DNA of 64,000 bases from Pyrrhoderma lamaoense (taxonomy: Eukaryota; Basidiomycota; Agaricomycetes; Hymenochaetales; Hymenochaetaceae): contig NBAZ01000007.1 in NCBI GenBank assembly GCA_002794735.1, positions 372,001 to 436,000 of the forward strand, read 5' to 3'. Below the pieces are notes generated by a model. It was not told the DNA's origin. It was given only the letters and a program-made list of their open reading frames with translations, and ran no database searches. The first letter of the stretch is position 1. Every line of letters begins with the position of its first letter. Made by a program: the position numbers and the translations under genes. Shown here piece by piece: positions 36,465 to 48,915 of the stretch.

Positions 36465-37428
36465 ACAACAACAGCAGTCGCAAACTACTCTTGCTTTGCC
36501 TTCGTCGTCGAATATCTCATTACCTGGTCCAAATAACTTTTCTTTACCTGGTTATAATGTTGCGCAGACACAGGCAATGCCGCAAGCTGCCTTCCCAGCG
36601 AAGCAAATCCAAACAAATACCACTGCCGGACCTTCATCTACATCCCCAGCCCCTTATGCCGCACCCGCAACGCCTGCACCCCTTACATTAGAACAACAAC
36701 ACATTACGGCTGTTGAGGGTATCATCCCTACTCTTCAAAACATCGTCGCAACGGTGAATCTCGATTGTCGTTTAGATTTGAAGACCATTGCTCTTCATGC
36801 TAGGAATGCTGAATACAATCCTAAGGTTAGTCACTTTAATAACATTGTCCGCTAGGTGTTCGTGCTTCCCTTGCACTTCACTAGCGTTTTGCAGCCGTTA
36901 TCATGCGTATCCGTGATCCGAAGACTACTGCCCTGATCTTCGCGTCTGGAAAAATGGTCGTTACTGGTGCAAAATCTGAGGATGATTCACGTTTGGCATC
37001 GAGGAAATATGCTAGGATTGTCCAGAAGCTTGGGTTCGATGCCAAGTTTTCCGAATTCAAAATCCAAAACATTGTCGGAAGTTGTGACGTGAAGTTCCCG
37101 ATCCGTCTAGAAGGTTTGGCGTACAGTCACGGGCAGTTCAGCAGTTATGAACCTGAGGTGAGTTGCAATATATCGTGCGCAAAGCGAAATTTTTTTAATA
37201 CTGATTTGATTGTAGCTTTTCCCTGGGCTAATCTATCGTATGATCAAACCGAAGGTTGTCCTCTTGATCTTTGTCTCAGGCAAAATAGTGCTTACTGGAG
37301 CAAAGGTAAACTGTCTTTAAATTTTGTGTTGGATCCGTTTTAAATGCATACAATGACAGGTTCGAGAAGAGATTTATACTGCATTCAATACAATTTATAC
37401 GGTGTTATGTGAATTCCGAAAGCCGTAG
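36310..37428 (+). CDS. TBP1: TATA-binding protein
   Basis: Four exons: 36310-36825, 36885-37157, 37216-37305 and 37360-37428; 315 residues, frame intact. The C-terminal 180 residues are the twofold saddle: [44 protein letters not shown], then [42 protein letters not shown] and [13 protein letters not shown]. The N-terminal region of about 135 residues is long for a fungus and carries a 17-residue glutamine tract. TBP nucleates transcription by all three nuclear polymerases. The following 3' region is AT-rich. Confidence 0.98.
36427..36477 (+). repeat. CAA/CAG repeat encoding 17 glutamines in TBP
   Basis: Codons 40-56 of TBP are all CAA or CAG, mixed rather than pure, which makes slippage less likely than in a pure CAG tract. 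Confidence 0.9.
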
Positions 37429-38970
37429 AGCTTATCACCTATTCACCTTCTTTCAATTTGGGTTTTACCTATTTTCTTTCTTCTTCACTTACGGCTGTGC
37501 AAAAGCCTTATGCACTACTGTGCTTGGTCGAGGTCGCTGAACCAACACCTGTTTTTTTCTATAAAAAATCATCTGATACTTGCTGTCTGTTACATTATTG
37601 ATTTCCTCTTTTTTTGGACTCCTTCGTTTCCTCCACATCTTTAGTTACAAGAACTCATCATCATCCATGCATGTTATCCATAATCATTCTTCTTTCCCAT
37701 TTCCCCTTGTCGTAGTCATTAAACCGTACTGTATATCGAGTTTATCCAATGAATTCCTGTAGAACAGAGACAACTTATAGCATGATACAGTTTTATCAAG
37801 TCTACTGATATCTAAATTGAGCGGATCTCCAACCACGTCAGCCTATTTGAATTTGTGGCGGCTAGTAAAAAGCAGTGTTAGTTTTAAAAGTAAGCGTCCT
37901 GACTGAAGTTTAACTAATTTTGACCCTTCGGAGTCAAACCGAAGAGTCTCAGAAAGATCAGTGTTGCATCATAGCTTAGACACCAAAATGCGCAACTCTC
38001 GTGGTTGTGGCACCAACGTGTATATACTGATACTTTGTACCTGGCTTTCCGTAACTTTTTAATGTATAGTCCGGTGTTAAGACAGTGAATCCGTATTACT
38101 ACGACAATGTTTCTTCTACTCTTTTTATCATCAGGTTCGTCAAAGTAAGAAAAGTGAAAAAAGGGGGCTAGGAGATATTGATTCTGTACTCCTAGCGTTG
38201 GCGATATGGATACTCCAACCGAAAGTGCAGAGTAAACATGGTAGGGCCATTCGTCCAATTGTGTCAATATCGCGCCTGACGATTGAATGGGCAGACAAAG
38301 TTTCACTGCCCAAAACTAACACATCCGATCAAAATTGACGTTGTAACGAATGGGCTGGCAATATGAGCTAGGTTTGTGTACCTACTCAAATGATGTTCCA
38401 GCTTTTTATATTGACATGGCGATTATCCCAGAAAAAGCAGGTCTGTTGTTCCTTCGGGAGCCGCTAAACATATCTCCGTAAGGGTAGATTGTCTTATATA
38501 AGCCATTTTGATCGAATTGATGGGGGGCTTTTTGATTCCTATAACGATTGTAGACTAGTTTGTACCGCTAACGATACTTAGTTCATCAACCAACCCTTCC
38601 GCGAACCGGCCCTCTACAAGTATCAATTGCTACAACATTACTTTTTTTTACCTTTCGGATCTATTTTTTTATCTGCATGCTTGGATATCAGAGAATGTCT
38701 TGTAAACCCTTTTACCGGCCATGGCTTATGTTCGATTATGACCTGAGACATATACTGAAGTCGATCAAAGCGCCTGAGGAGGGATCGAGGAACGGCAGAT
38801 TATTTGACTGATTTATAGGTAATCCATACTTCAGCACAGGTATATATAGAGGGGGCGCTCTTTGAAAAAATCCTTGTTCCCTTTTCCCCTTCTGCACTCT
38901 CCTAATTAAGGGACTCCGCATCCACTTTTGCCTCTTCATACCAATCGTACCTGGCTCCACCTCTTTAGCT
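37429..38970. other. intergenic, no confident gene
   Basis: Between TBP and the next plus-strand gene. A minus-strand frame at 37914-38306 starts only at a GTG and has no motif; another at 38736-39059 overlaps the first exon of the next gene on the opposite strand. Neither is supported. Confidence 0.5.
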
Positions 38971-39805
38971 ATGAGCTCTATTGGATCTTGTTCGAGCAGC
39001 TTGTAAGTAATTTCATACCTATACTCATCACTACTGTAGCCTAACTTAAGGACATCCATTCAAAGCACTTCAACCTCTACCCTACAAGGATCAATCCCCC
39101 TTCAAAGAAAAGTGTCTTTACTTCTCTGAAGAGGCTAGTCACTCCTTCGAAGACTAAGCAACAGCCAGCCCCTCGACCTGTCTCTCCAAATACCCATAAT
39201 CGTCGAGTGGAAGCTCTGAAGTCAGTTGGACTGCTTAAACAGAGCCGAGTCTATGGACCAGCGTATAGGGATGATGATGATAATGCAACGATCGTATCGG
39301 ATGAGACAAATGTTGCAGCGGATTATGCTCATAAGAAGGCGGAAAATATCAAGGACTTGATCCAGTTTGACGAGGTCAGTATCAACCTTCCCCTCCCCCA
39401 ATTCTTTTTCTCCCCTTCGCCGCAAATCAAACATATATCTTTCTTGTCCATCAAAGAATCCAATACGCTAATATGTATTTAATTAAATAGAGTGATGACG
39501 TAGAAGCTTTGAAAACGGCTAACATTCACAACACAAAAGAGAAGATTGTGGATGTGCCTTCGAGTAACGGAACAGAGACTCTCATACCTACTCTTCAGCA
39601 GATGGGCTATCCCGATCACGGAGCACCAATCACGGACACCGATCCGAGTTCGAACGCCGGTGTTTGTAGTCCATCAAGTGAGGATATGTCGACACAAAAG
39701 ACATCTTCAATCCAGATTAGGCGTCAGGGTAGTATCTCTGCCGAAGTGGACAAAATTGATGATGAAGAATCGCGACATCTCACAGAAGTTGCTTACTTGT
39801 ATTAG
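38971..39805 (+). CDS. conserved-looking fungal protein of unknown function
   Basis: Three exons: 38971-39002, 39051-39374 and 39491-39805; 223 residues after restoring one base in the C run at 39096-39100. It begins with a Ser-rich stretch, then PPSKKSVFTSLKRL, a Pro-rich basic segment (TPSKTKQQPAPRPVSPNTHNRR), VEALKSVGLLKQSRVYGPAYRDDDDNATIVSDET and a polar C terminus. I recognise no domain. The 116-bp second intron is long for this window. Function cannot be inferred; it resembles small disordered signalling or cell-cortex proteins of fungi only in composition. Confidence 0.65.
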
Positions 39806-40290
39806 TCCTTTCTTCCTCAACTCATTCACTTCTTATTATTTTATGATTCTTACTCATACAACTGCACCGTGAAAAATAGTTCATTCCTTATCTCTCGTCT
39901 CTCAAAATCTCTCCTCCTTCTATTGCTATTTATATTTTATCTATTGCTAGATCTATTGCTAGAGGCATTTTTCTCCTTTCACGGATAATTTTTTATGGAA
40001 CCCAATATCACAAATTCACATTCATTCACGTTTTCATACTTCTGTATTCAGGGTCACATTCATTAGTTTTTTCTTCTACCTCATCTGTAGGCAATATCAT
40101 GCTCATGTAGTAGTAAAGCTGCTTCGTCATTATAATATACCTGGCATTCTTCGGCATAAGTTTGTTTACTATACTTTACTATGGGGGTATTAAAAATACA
40201 AATACAATGTAGTGAAAATTATTTAGTCCGTATTAGATCCAAGAAAGGGAGGGGGAGAAAATAGTAGTGAGATATAAGTTAATTTTGAAT
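39806..40290. other. intergenic between convergent genes
   Basis: AT-rich 3' flanks of the unknown gene and of POLG. No gene seen. Confidence 0.55.
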
Positions 40291-43200
40291 TTATGGTATG
40301 TAAGACGCTGCATAATGTTCCTCTTCGTCAGGGTCGATACCAAAGGCTACACCCAAGACTCGACGTTTTGGTGTACTGCTAGTATTGTCTCGAGTTTTAG
40401 CCGCTCTCGACTCCAGGTTCGCAAGAAGCTTAACCTCATTGAGCTCCGAAGCTGCCTGTGCACGTAAGAAGTTCGCACTTGATGCACGATGTTGGAGGCA
40501 CCTCGGCGGAACATAGCCTTCAAGAGAACCGATGAATAATCCAGAACGAGTCTTTTGCATCGGTTCTCCCTTTGAACGTAGAGAACCGCCATTCGTCTTT
40601 TCTAAGAGCTGTTGAATGTTCAGTGACTCCCCTGGAGGGATTGGTATTGGTTGAGAAGGGGTTACACAAGGTAGGTCAACCTCTTTACGAAGTACATGGT
40701 CGATGTCCACTGCGGAGAAGAAGGCTACACCCTGGGGAGGTCATCCATACCAAGCTTGTATGCAAAGAGACTTCGTGTCCATAGATTTGCAATCTGCAAG
40801 GCCAACGCCGCTCGATACCTATCTTTCTCCTTTACAAGATAACGCACCTCATCATGAACGGAGATCAGATAACGAGCATGTATCTTATATTTTTTGCATA
40901 GGTATTCCATCGAGACGATCAAGAGATGAAGATAATCAACGCCGGATGATTGCACCACCCAATTGATCCGTGAAGTCATGTAATCTGAGCCAAAACCGGG
41001 TTTAAGATATTCTTTTGACAGGGCATAAGTAATACCACAATTGAGTGCGGGGGTAAGCGGCTTATCAGACATTGCGATTTCTTCCAACTTGTTGAACACA
41101 TAACTTTCGCTACCGCCGTACCAGAATTTCCGGCCAAAGTAAGTTCCTCTATGGGTATTCCGCCCTTTGGTGGACGAGTATAATTTCTCTGCAGATTGGT
41201 GTGCATTCTCGTGAAGCATATTGGGATTGGATTGAAGAAGTAGAAGAATGGCGTGTTTCATCCCAGCGCCGTAGATACGCGAGTAGTTAAAGACCTTTGC
41301 CTGGTCACGACTGATACCCAAAATACTGGCTGTTTTAGAGTGCAAATCGGTACCCGCAGACTTAGTTCCTTCCAGGGTCATCCATCCAATTGCTGTAGCA
41401 CCATGAAGCCCGAACTGAGCGTCACCCATCACACTTGAAATCCATAATTCCTCAGAATCGACATCCGCACCGACGATTGAGTATCCCGCGGGGCACGAAC
41501 CATAGCTTTTAACTCAGACCCGACCCGGTCCTCTTTTGCATTACTAGCAGTTAACCAAGTCCTCTCGATGGCACGTCGCGTCACGGCACCCATAGTAATG
41601 ACCTGAGGAATGATCATACCAATCTTCGCTCCAGACTCCTTAGATGTGGGTTTGGCACCCAATTGCACTTTGTCATTGTCCCAGACAACCATTTGGTTCC
41701 TTATACGATCACGAGAACTAATCCAATAACTACATTGAGCATTCATCTCAAGTGCTGTCTTTGTATCTTCTGCAGGACTCGTGAGCGTCCCATCCTGAGC
41801 ATATTTAATAAACGTCTTCCCAAATGGGTTTCCAACGTTCGCAGTATCACCATCTTTGTGTGGCAGTTTATAGAATGTATACCCATCTGTGATAGTTGCC
41901 TTTAATAGCGCCGCATCAGCAGCATTATGGAAGTCCAGTTTATTTTGACGGGTCTCAAAATCAACATCAGGATCAACTCTAAAGACCCAACCATACTCTC
42001 GGGAGTGAAATAGAGGGCACCCTTTCCAGCTGAGATGCAGTAATAGCGGGGCAACCCGGCTTCTTACAGTCAAATCGAGAGATCCCGGGGCATTCCATTC
42101 TTTGGTTTCGCTAGATCCCAGTACCATTTTGGCCAGACAATTGGTGTCGTCGTGGGAGTAACCTCAACAACGTGTCCAGAGGCCTCAGAACGATTCCATT
42201 TCAACTGGGACATCCAGGGGTCATTGCTTAGTCGGGCTTCATTATCTAAGATGTCTTTAGCGAGTTTCATGATTTGTGAAGAGACTTCATTATTGTCTAG
42301 TTCAAGGCAGATATCTCTAGCTAGATCGATGTTGTCACAAGTCATGAGCCCGGATTCTAGAGCCTTGAGACCAACCGTCTTCCCCATAATAATGACAAGA
42401 CGTGACTTCCGGTCCATGGGGATTCTAGTTTTCCCTTTTTCATCAATGTATGTCCAACCCTGTGTACTTGAGTAACGAAGAGGCTTCCCCTTGAAATTTA
42501 ATCGTAGCAATAAAGGAATAATTTGGTTTTTCACAGTAGCATTAAATGGCCCTTTTTCAATCAACGCCCTATACCATGGTGGATCACCGACGGAGACAGC
42601 CTTCCGTTTACCCTTGTAGCATTTGAATCTCTATCAGTACCAAAATCATGAAAAGGGAAACATACAATAAGAATACCTTGGATTTACTTGGTTGTTCTAC
42701 TCCACGTGATTTTCCTGGGTTTTTCGGTGTCCAGTCCAGTTGACTAAGCCATATATCATCTTTCCAGAGTCCATTGTCCATTTTCCCTCGAGCCTCCTCC
42801 GCCAGAGCTTCTAGTCGTTTTTTGATTTTTTCCTTTAGCTCTACATAGACATCTTCCGCATTCTTCAGATATGTTTCCCATTGCTCATTGACAGTCAGGA
42901 AACTCGAGCCCATTCGTAAAACTCCAGCAAAAGTTACTGGACTCGGGCAAGTTTTTAAGAAATCCGGGAGTACTTCAGCATAAACAGCATGAGTTACTTT
43001 AACATCGGATGAGCAGTAGTCTAGATAGTGATGTATACCGTCCCTGATGTCTTCTCGAGAACAGACCATAAAATCATTTCGTGTCTCTTTTTCGACATGA
43101 ATTTCACAGTACAGTTGAGCTACATCTGCGAGTGAGTTAGCAGAGGTAACTTCCTCCCAGCTCGTCGACGATGCCTCAGCATCAGCAGTATCATCAGCAG

Positions 43201-44332
43201 ATAGCTGTGGGAGTGTTTCAGAGAATTGCTGTTCATGGCGTGATATAGGACATTCAGACACATCGGATTCTAGGTCGTCCTCTTCCTGATTCTCGCGAAT
43301 GATTTCCTCCGCGGCAGCAAAAGTTTCATCTCTTTGCATTTTATCTTTTTCCTTTTTTTTTCGGTATTTCAACCAGGCTGCCCGCTGATGGGAAGAAATA
43401 CCTTTGACAGCTACATGTAGAGACATTGTGTCTAAGAATCGTATACAAGAATCATCAACATGATATTCCTCATTGATCCGAGCACGATCATAGGAGACAT
43501 TATGACCAATTACTATCTTATGTTTTGTTCTGTCACCAAGAGATATAAGTTGTTGAGGGTCTTCCGTTTCCCCAAGTAACCATGGAGAGATCCAAGTATA
43601 CCAGTGCGTTTCCGATGCAGCACATGCCATAACAGCATATGGACTATAGTTAGGCATAGTTTCGACATCAAAAACAAGCGTCGCCTCTTCTGGGGCAGAA
43701 ACTGGTTCAAAATAACTATGTCCGTCAGGGAGGTAATGATATTTTGTCCAACCGGAGCGAATATGCCAGACGTCGGGCTTGGGGGGCAAGGCAGCTTTTG
43801 CGAAATTTTTTGCAAGACCAAGATATGGTTGAGCTGCGTCATAACCTATGCGATGAAAGTGCTCATCAATATTCCTCCCTTGCAACGGGGGAGGACAAAT
43901 CCTGTGTCGGGGAGGACGGATCCTTGATATGGGTCAAGACCATGGGCCTCCAAGTGCTCACGAGCCATGTTTATGTATCTCCTGTCGGGAGGGGGAAGTT
44001 GGCACCCTTGAAAATCTGAGAATGTAGTTGTCTGGACAAAAGTTGTACTCCGACTTCATTTCGTTTGGCTGTTTGAAAAAGCTGAGCGAAATCAATATAT
44101 GTTGAAAAGACCTAAGAAGCTTACGCTTCTGTTCCTCCACTTTCTCAACTCTGATTGTTTTTCCTTCCCAGGAATTCTGCTTCACTGGTTTTACAGTTTT
44201 CACCCGAGCAAGTCTTTTCGGAGCCTGATCCTTTTCAAACTGTTTGAGCGCACTTCTGAAGCTGGAGGTGTGTATAACACGAGTTCGGGAAGGTCCTGCA
44301 CTACATCCAGCTCTCGGAGTAGTAACCAACAT
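40291..44332 (-). CDS. MIP1: mitochondrial DNA polymerase gamma (catalytic subunit), six frame breaks
   Basis: Two exons, 42677-44332 and 40291-42612; 1327 residues after restoring six bases. The Arg-rich start ([20 protein letters not shown]) fits a mitochondrial presequence. Exonuclease motifs are VFDVETMP (about 222), [13 protein letters not shown] (about 278) and [13 protein letters not shown] (about 442). Polymerase motifs A ([13 protein letters not shown], about 934), B ([16 protein letters not shown], about 990) and C (HDEVRYL, about 1139) are complete. It replicates and proofreads mtDNA. Between exonuclease and polymerase, a block of about 156 residues appears twice (see findings). 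Missing bases lie near 44101, 43981, 43887-43891, 42087-42090, 41490-41493 and 40734-40737. It diverges from the uL15m gene. Confidence 0.95.
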
Positions 44333-44811
44333 CGTGTTTTGATGTTGATAAAAAGTCCAGTGAAGGACAGACTCTCCGTTGCGGAACTGATAGTTTGGGA
44401 GGAAGGGGGGGGGGGCTCTAGTATATATGACTACGGGGACGAGAAACGATAGCAAATCCCAGTTACCAGAATACCCAATAGAGTCTCGGTTAACGCGCCT
44501 GTGGCTATGTCACTTATATTAATAACGTTCTTCCAATCCTCAGTAATGTTTTTCTCTCTTTATGACAATACTTAAAGGTAATTAATCATATGGTACAGAC
44601 TTATGATACGTCTGATCTGTTTCTGTCTATTTATAATAGAAAGACCTCATGTCTAATAAAGAGTGCTTTTACGTGTAGAATAATAATGATAAAACTTTGA
44701 AAAGTATGAAAAGTGAAATCTAGATTCGGAGACGTGTCACATCCGTGACACCGAGAATAACATCCACTCCCAGTAACTCGCGATGAAATAACAGTGGACA
44801 GTACTGTCAGG
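44333..44811. promoter_or_regulatory. divergent promoter region of POLG and uL15m genes
   Basis: 479 bp separate the two start codons, and both products are mitochondrial. No specific motif was identified, but shared control is plausible from the arrangement. Confidence 0.45.
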
Positions 44812-45785
44812 ATGCCTCTACCTCGTCTCAGCCCGTCGTCGGGCCGCATCCATCTTTTCAACTTGAAGCCAGCAGCAAACTCTCAGAAGAATGTAATTAG
44901 ATCTTCAATTCTCTTCTGGGCTGCCAGAAAACTGAGCTCACTTTTTTGCAGCAAAAACGGGTTGGTCGTGGTGACGGTTCCGGAAGAGGTGGGACTTCGG
45001 GAAAAGGTAATAAAGGTCAAAAAGCTCGAGCGGGAAATGGGAAGGTTAGACTAGGCTTTGAGGGTGGTCAAACATCAATCTTGAAGAGATTCCCGAAGAA
45101 AGGTTTCACGAACTAGTGAGTTCACACATGACAATTTATAAATTATTCCTAAGTGTATTATAACAGTACTTCAAAGACATGGGCCCCCATAAATCTTGAC
45201 CGCCTTCAATTTTGGATTGACCAGGGCCGTCTGACGTCTTCACCAGAGAAACCAATCACTGCACGGGAGCTTCTCTTAAGTGGTTGTGTACACAACGTTC
45301 ACGATGGGATTAAATTATTGGGAAATGTCCGTTTTGTCTTTTTGATTTTCAGGTTTTTGAATGGTACTAAAATTTGAGAATAATTCTTTGAAAAGGGCAC
45401 GGAGCAACTGAAACAACCTATTTACATTGAACCATCACGAGCTTCTCAGACAGCAATAAAGGCTATTGAAAAGCTTGGTGGGACCGTTTTTTGCAAATAT
45501 TATAATGCATTGGCTCTTCGTGACTGTATCAAAGGCAGAACAGACCGTTTGGATGCTGCACCAACGAGGAGACAAGATATCCGTGCGTTTCTAATCACAT
45601 CTTGCATAAGCATACAAATTAATGTAGTTTTGATAGATTGGTACATGAATTGGCAGAATCGTGGATATCTCTCTTCAACAGCATTGAAGAAAAACCCCTT
45701 AGTGTCAGAACGCTGGAAAGAGATTGCCAGCCAGTTAAGCCGATATAAAACGGAGGAGTTTGAGAAGCCTCCCAAGAGAAATTAG
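44812..45785 (+). CDS. MRPL10: mitochondrial large-subunit ribosomal protein uL15m
   Basis: Five exons: 44812-44892, 44952-45115, 45167-45326, 45396-45582 and 45628-45785; 249 residues, frame intact. The L15 signature [20 protein letters not shown] and [17 protein letters not shown] are complete, followed by the L18e/L15 core ending in [14 protein letters not shown]. The C-terminal extension ([12 protein letters not shown]) is typical of the mitochondrial form. Intron 45583-45627 is 45 bp and open in frame, so an ORF finder reads through it. It diverges from POLG. Confidence 0.95.
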
Positions 45786-45857
45786 AATCTGCATTATAAT
45801 GTTAATATCTTAGTGGTACCTAATACATAGTAATTTCAGAAATGGATTAAGTCTTGA

Positions 45858-46931
45858 TTAATTTGACTCTGTGTTCATCCTATCTGGTGATATACTCCTA
45901 CTCCTCGACCTGAAGGGTGAACCAGAACCAGAACGTGAGCGAGATGGGCTTCGAGACACAAATCGTGAGCCCGTGTCTGACGGCGAACCACCTCTTCTGC
46001 TATCTGGCGACCGGCTTCCCCTGTCACTAACACTTCTAGTAATACTTTTACTCCTGCTTCTACTAGAACTCCTTTGGGAGTGTTCGCTCCTCGCGCTTCG
46101 ACTGCTACTTCGACTTCGACTCCGCCCACGATCACTCTTACCCTCCATAGCATCGAGTAGTAAGCTTTTTCGAGGGCCAATTTCACCATTCTCTTCAAGC
46201 ACCTCACGTTTTTGCAACCGAGGAAGAATAATGTCACAAACCCTCTCTTCTCGTAGTAGCTGGTCGATGAATTCGTCCATATAAGTTAATGAGTATCCTG
46301 CTGCATAAATAACATATTCAGTTAACACACAAAGATTCACTTGCACGAGGAAAAGACCGAGCTTACCCATATTCCGTAACCTGAGTTTGCTATAATCTTT
46401 CAACAAAGGTTCAAGAATTTCGTATACTTCCACCGCACTGAAAGTCATACGAACATACATTATAGCCAATGCTCGTAGATATCTATGACAATACACGAGT
46501 CAACTATAAAGCTATCGTGGTCACCTAAACCGTACGTACTTGAATTCTTCTACTTGTAGATACTCAATCAAGATTTCTTTCTCTGGTTGGATTTGTAGAA
46601 GTTTTAAGAGCAGACATATGAATTCTGTTGGTTTTTGATTTCCATAGACACCACCAATGGCATTTAGCTCGATTGCCTTATCGATAAGAGTTGCCGCTAG
46701 ATGTCACAGATACTTAACTGTTGTAGAATAGGAAGTTAATTGAATGCATACCAGTGAGCGCAAAGCAGTGTTCCTTCCAGTACTGAGATTCATATATACG
46801 GTTTCTTATGATAGTCTCAACTAAGAACTGGTATATTCAGGTTGTTGACCTATCAAACATAAGCGGTTTGCACTTACTTGAGGATTTTGTCCGTGGATGG
46901 ATAGGGCACCGCGTACTGTGGTATTTGCCAT
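45858..46931 (-). CDS. PRP38: PRP38 pre-mRNA splicing factor
   Basis: Five exons: 46878-46931, 46752-46827, 46540-46696, 46367-46482 and 45858-46300; 281 residues, frame intact. VRGALSIHGQNPQFLVE, RNRIYESQYWKEHCFAL and GGVYGNQKPTEFICLLLK are the PRP38 core, followed by YLRALAIMYVRMT. The last 90 residues are an Arg-Ser-rich tail as in human PRPF38A and unlike the yeast protein. It is a U4/U6.U5 tri-snRNP-associated factor needed for spliceosome activation, fitting an intron-dense genome. It is convergent with uL15m, whose stop is only 72 bp away. Confidence 0.96.
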
Positions 46932-47135
46932 GATGAATGAATCGGGAGTAGAGTCGCGTGCGTGCAACTGGAGGTTGATCTCATACCTCCATAATGTCAC
47001 TTCATAGACAATCTACATAGGCATGACTGTGCATCATAATTCTATCACAAGCACATATTTAGCACAGAAGAATAATCATGTTTACAGTGGAAATTGCATT
47101 TTATTTAAGTATCTACATCAACATGGTACATATAA

Positions 47136-48915
47136 TCAGCACTCTGTAAGTCCCATTGTTACGAGGTCATTCCCAGCCTAAAGTTGAAGGTATGAGATAA
47201 CGCTCTCAAAAATTATATGCAAACTAACCTTTATAAAGTAGTAATCACCTTGAAAAGAAAAGAAAATTAGTACAACTGGACCTTGATGATAACCACCTAA
47301 AGCAGATTGGACAATGTACTCCTTAATTAAAAGATATATTCCTGGTGGATCGCGTTGTCCATTCTGTTTTAGGCGGATAGAAGTAATAGCTCGTACCGTA
47401 TACAATTCCAGTGAGCTCATTGCCTTGCGGCTCATTAACAGTCCCATTAGACAGGAGACTTTGCCATTTGGGACGCCATGCAAGATCTGTGATTCTGTTA
47501 ATAAGCTAGGATGAAGCTGGCCTTTAGTGTTACCGTCCGTTGGTGGAACGCCTAAACTCACAGATATTGCAAAATCGCTCCAGAGCTTAGCACCAGTTAT
47601 ATTGTGTCTAGATGCTTCAATGCGAGATAGCAAGAGCAATCCGGTTGCGGCAATAGTTGCTGCAGAACTATCAGCCGGCCGAGGAGGGGGCACAAGTGGT
47701 GCGTCAAAGTCCCTGTGGAAACCAGTTAATGCTGTATCTCTTATCGATTTGAAATTTCATCACCATGGAACAATACCATCATCTGGCATTGCGCTTTTGA
47801 AGTACGTTGCCATTCGTCTAGAAGTGTCTAAATATCGTTCTAATTTCGTGTTCTCATACACTAAATAATAGAAGTTGGCCAATTTATCATGTTAAATTAG
47901 GTCGAAACTGACTAGTTGCAAATCCATAAATCCCCCAAGCCTGCCCACGGCTCCATGTACTATTATCAGCGTACCCTTGTGCCGTTCGCCGTCTGATCAC
48001 GTCTCCAGTAGTCGAATTATACTCAACTACATGATAGGATGATCCTAGGAAAGAGCCTCAGAATCACCGAGTGTGTTAATAGAGTACATTTTTACCATCG
48101 GGACGGATATGGTTCTCCATTGTTTTATCCGAATGGCTTATAGCCATATGTCGTAAAGTATTATTCTTCGTTAAGCTTTCTGAAATGAAAAGAAGCTGAG
48201 GAAGATCCTTATTAACAGCTAGTTCCTCTTTTCTCCCAATGAATATTACCCACGTCAAGATTCATCATATTATCAATTATGACCTTGCATTGAGTGTTAC
48301 CGATTCAGTCTTGTTTAATTTTCAGTAGATCTGAAGGGGTACCTGGAAATCCGTCGGGTCTGCAGTATCCCAACTCCGGGTACACCCAACAATTGGACTG
48401 AAGCGCGCGGCTAAATCATCAGCAAAACCGTTAATCACTGCAATTGCTGTTTGGTTTGTCGATTTGCTTGGTTGTGGTATGTGAGATAACAATGATACGC
48501 ATCTTTGATTCGAATAGAGACGATACCTTAATTTAAGCTCTTCTTGGAAAGGAAAGCTCACAAAACCAACATCGTGTTGTAAGTTGTTCTGGGTGAACGC
48601 TAACGGAGCTATCGCTTCACTCCACTGGCGCCCAAGGCCCAACCAATCAATTTTGCTGCCAAACGACGGACATATGGTTGTGCGTCTGTGGAGCTCATAC
48701 AACGTCGCGGGGAAGAACCCAGATGTCCATTGGTTAGAATCGAAATACTGCCAGACACCCTCTACCTGGTCGGTAAACTGGGGGTATCCGCTCGGGGATC
48801 CTTCGGCAGTCTTCAAGATCTTTCCTTGAACATACGAAGAAAATAATTCTTTTGTTGGTGGGAGTGCCAAAGAAAGACGTGGAGAAAACAGGAGGGCTAA
48901 CAGTATAATTTTCAT
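47136..48915 (-). CDS. glycoside hydrolase family 88-like secreted protein
   Basis: Nine exons: 48343-48915, 48254-48283, 48096-48195, 47913-48044, 47764-47860, 47562-47712, 47397-47505, 47229-47248 (20 nt) and 47136-47177; 417 residues, frame intact. The start at 48915 gives a signal peptide (MKIILLALLFSPRLSLALP). Motifs are WTSGFFPATLYEL, HDVGFVSF, NSTWSRGQAWGIYGFATMY, SSAATIAATGLLLLSR and the C-terminal GIVYGDYYFIKAGNDL. The family includes unsaturated glucuronyl hydrolases acting on lyase-generated oligosaccharides; fungal members are little studied. Upstream in-frame Mets at 48963 and 48984 are possible starts but would bury the signal peptide. Confidence 0.92.

Noticed and set aside
37914..38306. 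Minus-strand 130-residue frame
   Set aside because: It starts only at GTG and shows no domain or splice support.
38736..39059. Minus-strand 107-residue frame
   Set aside because: It covers the first exon and intron of the plus-strand gene at 38971, whose spliced protein is more convincing.
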